Below, one piece after another: positions 1-6,317 of a stretch of DNA of 11,282 nt. The translations under genes and the position numbers were made by a program. The stretch's first letter is position 1, and each line of letters begins with the position of its first letter. This stretch comes from an uncultured Candidatus Methylacidiphilales bacterium (lineage in GTDB: Bacteria; Verrucomicrobiota; Verrucomicrobiia; Methylacidiphilales; CALFVM01): contig CALFVM010000184.1 in NCBI GenBank assembly GCA_937928665.1, positions 1 to 11,282 on the forward strand, in the 5' to 3' direction. The notes below the pieces were generated by a model that ran no database searches, was not told the DNA's origin, and saw only the letters and a list, made by a program, of their open reading frames with translations.

Positions 1-69
1 ATGGAGCGGCTGGCGGAGCGGCATGTGGACTTGTATGAGGAACTGGTCCGGAGCGGCGGCGGGCGATGA
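1..69 (+). CDS. C-terminal end of an upstream gene, possibly a glycosyltransferase (partial)
   Basis: Reading frame 1 is open from the window edge to the TGA at 67-69 and gives a short charged helical tail, ERHVDLYEELVRSGGGR. Its stop overlaps the start of the next gene in an ATGA junction (66-69), which is typical of translationally coupled genes and is the main reason to believe the frame is coding. Amphipathic tails containing 'LYEEL' are common at the C-terminus of GT4-type glycosyltransferases, and the next gene looks like a membrane glycan enzyme. The family call is therefore plausible but rests on very few residues. The ATG at position 1 is probably an internal methionine. I am fairly sure that something is coding here and unsure what it is. 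Confidence 0.5.
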   Translation: MERLAERHVDLYEELVRSGGGR

Positions 70-1721
70 AGGGGGTCGGTGGTGTGGTCGGGACGGGAGT
101 GGCTGCCCTGGCGGTGGTGGTGATGCTGCAGTTTTGGCGGCCGTATTACTTTTTGACCGACGACAGTCTGCGGTTGGCCTGGCCGGTATTGGTGGAGCAG
201 GGCCACGCACGGCAGGCGGGTATGGATCCGGACGAGAGCCGGTTTTTGTTCGGGGGCGGCTACCGGTTGGACCGAGACGCGATGTTTACGCCGAACCGGC
301 ATCCGGTCATGGTGGCGTTGTCGTCCCTAGCCGGAACCGGGGCGGAGCTGGCGATGGTCGATATCTGGTGCGGCATCCACGCGGTGTTGGCGGCGATGGG
401 GTTTGCCTGGATGGGGGCGGTCTTTCGGAAGGAACGATGGCGGGGCGGGGAAGTGCTGGGTCCGGCAGGTCCGGTTTTGGCGGGGTTGCTGGCCCTGAGT
501 TACACGTTCAATGGATATACGCTGTATTTGGGGGCATCGGGTTTTTGGTATTGGGCCAATGTGGCGATGCTTCCCTGGATGGCGGGGGCGCTTTGGGATG
601 AAAATCGATGGCGGGGAGCGGTGCTCCTGGCGTTGGGCGCCTGGCACATGGCGGTGGGCGGATACCCGGGGTGCACGGTCTATGCGGGGCTGTTTTTGGG
701 GGTGTTGGCTGTGGTTCGGCTGATCACGGTTGTTTCGGGGCGCCTGGGGCTGGCTCTGTCCTGGGTTGGGGCCGGGGTGGTGGCCGGGGGTGGAGCGTGG
801 CCTTGGCTGGGCACGGTGATGGAGGCGTTGCCGGAGTCGGTCCGTGGGGGAGCCATTCCGGTAGAGGCGGCGGCGGAGAAGGCGATGCCGACGGCGGTGC
901 TGATGGGTTCATGGTTTTTGTCGACGTTGAGTGCGCCTCTGGGTTCCTTTGAAACCTTTGGCATGACGGCTTATGCCTATGGGCTGGCCGCGTGTCCGAT
1001 GGCGTGGTTTTTTTGGTGTGCGATCAAGGGACAACGCGGCTGGAACGGTTGGGACGGTTGGGTCGGGGGGCTGGTGGTGGCGTCGGTCGTGTTTATTGCA
1101 CGGCCGGAATGGTTATCAGCGATTCTGGTCTATGTCCCGGTTTTAGGCTCGCTCCGGTGGCCGTATAAGGAGGTGTTTCTTTTTGTGTTCGGTCTGCATG
1201 TGTGGATGTTGCGGGGAACCCGGTTGGAAGTGGCCAAGGCCGGGTTGGTTGTGGCCGTCGGTCTGGTCTTTTTTTTGGTGCCGCTGGTGATGTTTGGTCC
1301 ACCGACGCTGAATGGAGCGGAAGCCGACCGGGCGGCACTGCGCTCGGGCGGGGCGGTGGAGTATGGGCGGGAGCTGGCCGAGGCGGTCGAGGGCACGCGG
1401 GGGGTGGTGCCGGTGTTGCCGCCGTGGGCACTGGATGATGTCGATGCTTATCTGCGGTTGCCGGTATTGCCGCTGGCCAGCCATAATTATCCGGCGTTTT
1501 TCCAGGTCGTGGCTCCGGGCGGATATTCAGCGACGTTGCCCCGTGAGATTTTTTTTCGGGAGCCGCGATCGGCCAATGTTTACGGTGTGTTTCGGGAGAA
1601 GGATGGGGAAGTGTTCCGGAAGATGGGGTGGTCCACGGTGACGCTGGTGGAAGAAGCCGGTGGGTATCACGTTGAGGTAACGCGGCCTGATGGGGTGCGG
1701 AGGGTGCTGGAGGTTCCGTAA
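66..1721 (+). CDS. Polytopic inner-membrane protein, probable GT-C/YfhO-like
   Basis: A 551-residue hydrophobic protein. By eye it has a first membrane helix at residues 8-24, a long extracytoplasmic loop (25-97), then roughly ten to twelve more hydrophobic segments between 98 and 410, and a soluble tail of about 140 residues (411-551). A pair of acidic residues (Asp32, Asp33) follows the first helix. Acidic residues in that first outer loop are the usual catalytic or metal position in GT-C-fold, lipid-linked-sugar glycosyltransferases. The 'RWPYKEVFLF' segment (364-373) before a late helix recalls YfhO-type proteins. It would act in the inner membrane on surface glycans or glycoproteins, but acceptor and donor cannot be read from the sequence. 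The ATG at 66 overlaps the upstream stop, so the two genes are probably one operon. Codons end strongly in G. The family assignment is inference; the membrane topology is clear. Confidence 0.8.
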   Translation: MKGVGGVVGTGVAALAVVVMLQFWRPYYFLTDDSLRLAWPVLVEQGHARQAGMDPDESRFLFGGGYRLDRDAMFTPNRHPVMVALSSLAGTGAELAMVDIWCGIHAVLAAMGFAWMGAVFRKERWRGGEVLGPAGPVLAGLLALSYTFNGYTLYLGASGFWYWANVAMLPWMAGALWDENRWRGAVLLALGAWHMAVGGYPGCTVYAGLFLGVLAVVRLITVVSGRLGLALSWVGAGVVAGGGAWPWLGTVMEALPESVRGGAIPVEAAAEKAMPTAVLMGSWFLSTLSAPLGSFETFGMTAYAYGLAACPMAWFFWCAIKGQRGWNGWDGWVGGLVVASVVFIARPEWLSAILVYVPVLGSLRWPYKEVFLFVFGLHVWMLRGTRLEVAKAGLVVAVGLVFFLVPLVMFGPPTLNGAEADRAALRSGGAVEYGRELAEAVEGTRGVVPVLPPWALDDVDAYLRLPVLPLASHNYPAFFQVVAPGGYSATLPREIFFREPRSANVYGVFREKDGEVFRKMGWSTVTLVEEAGGYHVEVTRPDGVRRVLEVP

Positions 1722-1808
1722 AGGTGGAGACGCGGGGCATGGGTTCTCCGGCCTGAGGAGAGGGGGTGGAGACCGGTGGTTGGGCGTGGGCTGGAGCGAC
1801 AATCAAGA

Positions 1809-1836
1809 TTGCGCCCCGGTCGGGTGAACCTAGATT
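1809..1836 (+). promoter_or_regulatory. Possible phoU promoter (weak -35, -10 TAGATT)
   Basis: TAGATT at 1831-1836 matches the sigma-70 -10 consensus at 4 of 6 positions. TTGCGC at 1809-1814 is a poor -35 with 16-base spacing. Transcription would begin near 1843, which is the A of the phoU ATG, so the message could be leaderless. No Shine-Dalgarno sequence precedes the start. No Pho-box-like direct repeat was found in the 121 bases upstream. Confidence 0.25.
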
Positions 1837-1842
1837 AACGGA

Positions 1843-2538
1843 ATGGATACAAAACGGGTCGATTTTATGCGGGGAATCTTTCGCGGTCCTTTGCTCAAGT
1901 TCCGGGAAGATCTGTTGATGATGGCCAGTTTGACGGACAGGAACTTCACGATGGCACTGAACGCTTATCTGGAGCGGGATGATGCCAAGGCAGAAATGGT
2001 CGAGGCGGAAGACGAGGTGGTGGACCGGCTGGAGATGGACATGGATGAAATGGTGGTGAGCTACATCGCGACGCATGGGGCGGTGGCGACAACGTGTCGT
2101 TTGATGATCACGGCAACGAAGATATCAGAGGGTTTGGAGAACTTTGCCGATCAGGCGGTGAGCATTGCGCGGCGGGCCCGGGCGTTGAACCAGTTGGAGC
2201 CGATCCATGTGCCGGTGGACATTCTTGGGGTGGGGAAGATGGTTTTGGCCAACATGCGGGAGTGCATCACGACATTTGTCGATGTGGAGCCGGAGCGGGC
2301 GGCGGCACTGGTCAAGAAGGACAAACAAATTGATCAAATGACAAAAAGCTTCGAAGCGGTTCTTCAAGATTACATGGCGGAAAATCCTTCATCCATCGTT
2401 CAGTGCATGAATTTGTTTATCATCATCCGGGCACTGGAACGGGCCGGGGACAATGCCAAGAAAATCGCCGGGGATGTACACTTTCTCTACACCGCCCAAG
2501 ACATCCGGCACGAAGGGGCGGCGTCACTCGATTCCTAA
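1843..2538 (+). CDS. phoU: PhoU-family phosphate signalling regulator
   Basis: A 231-residue protein of normal PhoU length made of two helical-bundle repeats. Each repeat carries the family's metal-binding ExxxD motif: 'LENFADQA' (Glu99, Asp103) and 'LERAGDNAKKIAGDV' (Glu199, Asp203). The C-terminal 'LYTAQDIRH' is also typical of the family. PhoU is a cytoplasmic protein that links the PstSCAB phosphate transporter to the PhoR/PhoB two-component system and keeps the Pho response off when phosphate is plentiful. No pst or phoBR gene lies in the window, so this copy is not inside a classical pst operon, at least on the sides visible here. The start is the ATG at 1843. It lacks a ribosome-binding sequence and has a -10-like hexamer close by. 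Its stop overlaps the stop of the convergent nuclease gene by 4 bases. Confidence 0.93.
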   Translation: MDTKRVDFMRGIFRGPLLKFREDLLMMASLTDRNFTMALNAYLERDDAKAEMVEAEDEVVDRLEMDMDEMVVSYIATHGAVATTCRLMITATKISEGLENFADQAVSIARRARALNQLEPIHVPVDILGVGKMVLANMRECITTFVDVEPERAAALVKKDKQIDQMTKSFEAVLQDYMAENPSSIVQCMNLFIIIRALERAGDNAKKIAGDVHFLYTAQDIRHEGAASLDS

Positions 2539-5252
2539 TCCGACGGAGTTATCGAGGCCATTGCGAGCTGTTTCTTCTCCAGCAGGCTCTTGTCAAAGTC
2601 CGGACAAGCAAAGGGCAAATTTTCGCCCATCGGGCTGAATTCTCCGGCAAAAGCACCCTGGCCGAACTGGCCTTCCTTGCGGACGCGGGCCAGGGCTTCC
2701 AGGGTGGGCAGGAGGGTTGATGCGTCGCCCTCGCTGAGGATGAGGTGCCATTCGCCATTGCCATCGACCATGCCAACTTCGATGACTTTGGTTTGTTGAT
2801 GAAAAAGCCAGAGGTAGGCGGCGAACTGGAGACCGGTGCCCTTGGGATCGGCAATTTTCTTCACGTGAGGCGGATTGTCTGTTCCGGTTTTAAAGTCGAT
2901 GATGCGCAGATGCTGCCCGTCGTTTTGTTCCAGGAGCAGGTCGACTTTTCCGCTGAGGGCAAGTCCGGTGCGGTCCACCGATCCGGATGAGACGGGAACC
3001 TCGGTCTTCAGGGAGAAGCCGTTAGCCAATTCGGGGATGGCAGCCACCATGGAGCGGGAGCAATGCCAGGCTTCGGCGAGGACCCCCTGCCACCACGGAT
3101 CGGCGGGTGCGTTAGATGATGTCTCCGCACGGGCTGCGGTGAGCCTGGTGACCAGGTCGGCTTCGGTTGGACTCCGGGTGCCCTGAAGGGCTGCGGCCAG
3201 CCAGAGATGGGCCAGGGTTCCGACGGCGGCGCGGGGGGCGCGCTCCCATGATTTTCCCCAGGTCCGCTCGGCTTGGTAAAACCAGTTGAGAAAAAAAGTC
3301 GCCGGGCCGTGGCGGATCCGATCAAGGGCCGACGGGTTCCACGGGGGCAAGTCGTCTGGCAGCGGGCCAAGGTGCCAGAACCATCGGTCCGGGGGCGCTT
3401 CGGGGGACCGGCGCGAGGCATGAACCCGGGCAAAGACGGCGAGTTCCGCCGGGGGCGGCTGAGCCGGCTGTGGGGGTGGCAGAGGACGGGTGGCGGGAGC
3501 TCGCCCGTTGGCCCAGCGGGCTGCCAATTCATTGGGAAAAAGGCCGGATTGAGGCTCGGACGGATCGCGGGTGAGAAAAACGAGGGCAACCTGAGAGGTG
3601 CAGGTGTCGATTAGCCGGGAGGTTTGATCGCGCTCGGAGGCCGCGCGGTCTCGGAAGGTGGCCAGCCGGGCGATGGATTCCGGGGCGGCCTGATTGAGTT
3701 GGATGCGGACGGAATCAGGGAGAAAGGGGTTCTCGGACGGGGCGCAGGGCCAGACACCTTCGTTGGCGTCGGTGAAAATCAACGCGTCCCAGGTTTGATG
3801 GAGGGCGGCGCGGCGGGTGGTGAGAGTGAGGGGGACGAACGGATTGTTCTCGTGGTCACCCCGGAGGACTCCGCTGTCGGTCAGGCCCTGCTCAAGGAAC
3901 CGGAGCAGGTCGGCGCGGGCGAGTTGCCGGTTGCCGAGCAAACGGCGCAGGCGGCCAACCAGGGGTTCAAGTTCAGCCGGATCGGCACCGATGGCCTGGT
4001 CGAAAGCGATCAGACGTGCAGCGGTTTCGTCCCAGGTCAGTGCCGCGGGCCACGGTTCGAGGTGCGGAGCCAGAGGTTCGATGATTTTGCGAAGGCTGTT
4101 AGCTGCCGGGTGTTGCAGGAGATTGGATAATCGAGTCGTTTGCGCTGCGGCAAATACCCGGCGCAGGGCACGTTCGAGGAAAGTGGGGGTGGCGAGGTTC
4201 TTCAGACCCAGACCGTTGACAAGATCGGCCCACAGTTGAACGAAGGTTGGCAGGGAGCCCTCGGCTGTATGGTGTCGGATCCAAGCGCGGCGTGCCGCCC
4301 AGAAGTGGTTGGGTGGGCGGGGCGTGCCGAGGTCGTCGTAGAAGGGGATCGCCAGCTCACGCAGGCGGGTCCGCACGACGGGGCCAAGGGGCGAGTTGGA
4401 TTCAATCAGAATGGCGGAGCGTCGCCCGGCCTGGATGGATTCGCGGAGGAGGGCAAGCACCGCATCGGCGGCGGTCGAAGGGGATACGGTCGGGAGCGGA
4501 TAGGGATCGGGAGGGGGTACTGTCTGACCCGGAGCCGCTGGGCAAACTTCGGGGTTTTGGCGGAAGTTCCGACTGAGAAAGTCGAGCCACGCCTGTTCGG
4601 TGTCGCGCCCGTCAAAACGTGGAGCCGGTGCTGCGATGGAAGCCGTGGTCGCCTGACGCAACGCGGCCAGGAGGAGCTTCCAATTACCGCTTTGTTCACT
4701 GTCCCAACCCCAGAAAAAAACGTGGAGGGGACGGCTTTCCCCCGAGCGCGGAGTGGCGGCGAGGTGAGTGTCGAGGGCGGGCAGCCAGCCTTCGGTCGTC
4801 TCCAGAGCTGCCAACCACGGGCCGAGCCGGGTTGGGGCAAGGGCCGAATCGGACGAATGCCATCCAGCCCGCCCGAGTTCGTCAAGTGCCCGGAGGGCGG
4901 CACCCGGGCTGGTGGCAATGCGGCGAGCGAGCGGGTCGCTGCTAAGATCTCCGTTGGCGAGAACGGTGAGGAGGAGTTCGAGGGATTCGCGTCCGAGAGG
5001 TTGGCAGGGCTGGCCGAGCCGGGCGGCCAGTTCACGCCGAAGCGACCAGGGCTCCAGCGAGCGCACGCCGAACCAGGGACGACCGGTGGCGGCCCAGCGA
5101 TTACGGATCCAGTGGGCGGCAAGGCGGCCCGGGGTGATGAGCCAGACATCGTGCCCGTGAAGGACGCGGGACGCGGACTCGGCCAGCCACGGCTCCAAAG
5201 CGGAGGCCCAGCCGTCCCCGGGATGTTGGAATTGGCAGAAGGAGAAGCTCAA
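2535..5252 (-). CDS. AddB-like protein: inactivated helicase plus PD-(D/E)XK nuclease
   Basis: A 905-residue protein. The C-terminal third (about 640-885) is a RecB/AddB-type nuclease: His682 in 'VGTLAHLWLAAAL', Asp771 in 'GKVDLLLE', Asp786 and Lys788 in 'IIDFKTG', and Gln809/Tyr813 in 'LQFAAYLW'. These give the complete H-D-DxK-QxxxY set. The middle carries the UvrD-like strand 'ALIFTDANEGVWP' (about 490-502) followed by 'ENPFLPD', a hallmark of AddB/RexB-type proteins. The N-terminus has no Walker A motif, and the cysteines that hold the iron-sulphur cluster in Bacillus AddB are mostly missing (only Cys731 and Cys883 flank the nuclease). Such proteins resect double-strand breaks with an AddA partner, which is not in this window. 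I chose the TTG at 5252 over an upstream TTG at 5273. It makes a TTGA overlap with the deaminase stop and has GAGGA nine bases upstream. Identification is firm at superfamily level; AddB itself is likely but not certain. Confidence 0.85.
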   Translation of the reverse strand: MSFSFCQFQHPGDGWASALEPWLAESASRVLHGHDVWLITPGRLAAHWIRNRWAATGRPWFGVRSLEPWSLRRELAARLGQPCQPLGRESLELLLTVLANGDLSSDPLARRIATSPGAALRALDELGRAGWHSSDSALAPTRLGPWLAALETTEGWLPALDTHLAATPRSGESRPLHVFFWGWDSEQSGNWKLLLAALRQATTASIAAPAPRFDGRDTEQAWLDFLSRNFRQNPEVCPAAPGQTVPPPDPYPLPTVSPSTAADAVLALLRESIQAGRRSAILIESNSPLGPVVRTRLRELAIPFYDDLGTPRPPNHFWAARRAWIRHHTAEGSLPTFVQLWADLVNGLGLKNLATPTFLERALRRVFAAAQTTRLSNLLQHPAANSLRKIIEPLAPHLEPWPAALTWDETAARLIAFDQAIGADPAELEPLVGRLRRLLGNRQLARADLLRFLEQGLTDSGVLRGDHENNPFVPLTLTTRRAALHQTWDALIFTDANEGVWPCAPSENPFLPDSVRIQLNQAAPESIARLATFRDRAASERDQTSRLIDTCTSQVALVFLTRDPSEPQSGLFPNELAARWANGRAPATRPLPPPQPAQPPPAELAVFARVHASRRSPEAPPDRWFWHLGPLPDDLPPWNPSALDRIRHGPATFFLNWFYQAERTWGKSWERAPRAAVGTLAHLWLAAALQGTRSPTEADLVTRLTAARAETSSNAPADPWWQGVLAEAWHCSRSMVAAIPELANGFSLKTEVPVSSGSVDRTGLALSGKVDLLLEQNDGQHLRIIDFKTGTDNPPHVKKIADPKGTGLQFAAYLWLFHQQTKVIEVGMVDGNGEWHLILSEGDASTLLPTLEALARVRKEGQFGQGAFAGEFSPMGENLPFACPDFDKSLLEKKQLAMASITPSD

Positions 5253-5695
5253 ACGCCGATGTCCTCGTTCCAAAGTTCAGGCCGTTCGTGGATAAACTGG
5301 CGCATCATCTCGATGCAGGCGGGGTCATTGACAACGGTGAGATCCACACCGCAGGACCGGACGTAGGCTTCAGGTCCCTGGAAATTGACGTTCTCGCCAA
5401 CAACGATTTTCGGGATGCCGTAAAGGAGCGCAGCACCGCTGCACATCGGACAGGGCGAAAGGGTGGAGTAGAGGGTGCACTCGCGATAGACCTTGCCGGG
5501 GAGACGCCCGGCGTTTTCCAGGCAGTTCATTTCGGCATGGTGAATGACGCTGCCGCATTGGATCCGCTGGTTATGGCCCCGGCCGATGATTTCCCCGTTC
5601 CGCACAAGCACGGAGCCGATCGGAATGCCTCCGGCAGCGAGGCCCTTGCGGGCTTCATCGAGGGCGGCGGCGAGGAAGGGGTCCGCGGGTGTCAT
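5249..5695 (-). CDS. Cytosine deaminase of the fungal Fcy1 type
   Basis: A 148-residue zinc-dependent deaminase of the CDA fold. Zinc ligands are His53, Cys82 and Cys85, with Glu55 as proton shuttle ('HAE' and 'PCPMC'). What sets it apart from ordinary tRNA-adenosine or guanine deaminases is its close match to yeast Fcy1 as I know it: 'GIPIGSVL', 'GRGHN' (Asn42, yeast Asn51), 'LENAGRLPGKVY', 'TLYSTLSPCPMC', 'YGIPKIVVGENVNF' (Phe105, yeast Phe114), and the C-terminal 'FIHERPELWNEDIG' (Trp142 and Asp145, yeast Trp152 and Asp155). These include the residues that contact cytosine in the yeast enzyme. It should therefore deaminate free cytosine to uracil in pyrimidine salvage, and should also accept 5-fluorocytosine. 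It is unrelated to E. coli CodA, an amidohydrolase. The start is the ATG at 5695; no strong ribosome site is seen. The stop overlaps the AddB-like start by 4 bases. Substrate is inferred from active-site residues. Confidence 0.9.
   Translation of the reverse strand: MTPADPFLAAALDEARKGLAAGGIPIGSVLVRNGEIIGRGHNQRIQCGSVIHHAEMNCLENAGRLPGKVYRECTLYSTLSPCPMCSGAALLYGIPKIVVGENVNFQGPEAYVRSCGVDLTVVNDPACIEMMRQFIHERPELWNEDIGV
5262..5266 (-). promoter_or_regulatory. Ribosome-binding site for the AddB-like gene
   Basis: On the minus strand this reads GAGGA, nine bases before the TTG at 5252. It lies inside the end of the deaminase gene and decides the start: the alternative TTG at 5273 lies upstream of it. 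It points to translational coupling of the two genes. Confidence 0.5.
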
Positions 5696-5765
5696 GCTAA
5701 AAGCATGGCCCGGATGGCGTAGGGTGCAAGATTTGATGGTCTGTGGACAAAGGGGGGCACACGCG

Positions 5766-6179
5766 TCAAAGAAGACGCACGTAAAGGGCGTCGGCGGTTT
5801 TCCGCTCGAGGATGGCCGGGAGTGTGCGCGTGGTCACGCCGAGATCCCGGCCGCCTGAGGCGGCCCGACGGCGGATGCGGCGGGTGCCGTATTTGACGGA
5901 GTAGGCGCGTTCCTGTTCGGGGGAAACAAAGGCCAGGGCGGTGCCGCCATCGACATCGGCGCGGGAATCAAAGGTGTAAAGAATGAGGCAGTAATGACCG
6001 TCAATGAGCAGCGTTTGAACGTGGGAAACGTTCAAGTTCACGGTTTGGCCGGGTTCGAACCGGGCGCGGTGATAGGCGGCGGTGCCGGGAAGACTGGATG
6101 CGGGAGGTTTCGGAGTGGCACCGCCGAGCGGGGAAAAGGCGATAGCAAGCAGGAAGACGGCGACGCAGCGGGAAATCAT
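5766..6179 (-). CDS. Small exported protein of unknown function
   Basis: A 137-residue protein that I do not recognise. It starts with a clear Sec signal peptide (positive residue at 4, hydrophobic core about 6-15, probable cleavage after Ala21 in 'GGA-TP') and a short Pro/Ser-rich spacer. A compact, probably beta-rich domain follows ('QTVNLNVSHVQTLLIDG', 'YCLILYTFDS', 'ALAFVS'), then a basic stretch at about 100-111 with several arginines. One cysteine (Cys64) remains in the mature part. The ATG at 6179 is preferred because the signal peptide begins exactly there. The frame remains open to a TTG at 6281, but that would put 34 unrelated Pro/Ser/Leu-rich residues before the signal peptide. It is transcribed divergently from the pilus-like operon and lies 70 bases upstream of the deaminase gene, so it may be co-transcribed with that gene. 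Confidence 0.65.
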   Translation of the reverse strand: MISRCVAVFLLAIAFSPLGGATPKPPASSLPGTAAYHRARFEPGQTVNLNVSHVQTLLIDGHYCLILYTFDSRADVDGGTALAFVSPEQERAYSVKYGTRRIRRRAASGGRDLGVTTRTLPAILERKTADALYVRLL

Positions 6180-6223
6180 CCGTGGGATCAGGAGAGTTGC
6201 GAAAAACGGGGGCGTCGACAAGT

Positions 6224-6254
6224 GGGAAGATGGGAAGAGAGGGAGAGAGGGAAG
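6224..6254 (+). repeat. Polypurine tract in the divergent intergenic region
   Basis: Thirty-one bases of G and A with a single T interruption at 6231. The uninterrupted part (6232-6254) contains the mirror-symmetric core AGGGAGAGAGGGA. It lies between the starts of the exported protein (6179) and the pilus-like operon (6318). Tracts like this can bend DNA or form triplexes, but no function can be shown from the sequence. Confidence 0.4.
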
Positions 6255-6281
6255 TTTTAACTCAAGTTTCGGTAAAAACAA

Positions 6282-6310
6282 TTGACTGCCAGGAACCGGG
6301 TCCGTTACTT
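6282..6310 (+). promoter_or_regulatory. Probable promoter of the pilus-like operon
   Basis: TTGACT at 6282-6287 matches the -35 consensus at 5 of 6 positions. Exactly 17 bases later lies TTACTT (6305-6310), a weak -10 that continues into TTACTTTG, which also resembles the TAnnTTTG element of Bacteroidota. Transcription would start near 6317, at or next to the ATG at 6318, so a leaderless message is possible. No ribosome-binding sequence is present. Confidence 0.4.
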
Positions 6311-6317
6311 TGGCGTG

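Noticed and set aside
1735..1770. Short inverted repeat TCTCC/GGAGA after the membrane-protein gene as a terminator
   Set aside because: The stem is only about five base pairs with a seven-base loop and no T run follows, so it is not convincing.
1093..2076. 327-codon antisense frame across the membrane protein and phoU start
   Set aside because: Pro/His/Thr-rich translation spanning an intergenic region and two real genes; no motif.
4140..5366. 408-codon open frame on the + strand over the AddB-like gene
   Set aside because: Gly/Arg-rich low-complexity translation with no motif. The minus-strand frame carries the full nuclease signature.
6180..6281. 34-residue N-terminal extension of the exported protein from a TTG at 6281
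   Set aside because: It is Pro/Ser/Leu-rich and would bury the clear signal peptide that begins at the ATG at 6179.
6282..6317. TTG start at 6282 for the Amuc_1102 homologue
   Set aside because: The TTG belongs to a near-consensus -35 box, and the signal peptide fits the ATG at 6318.
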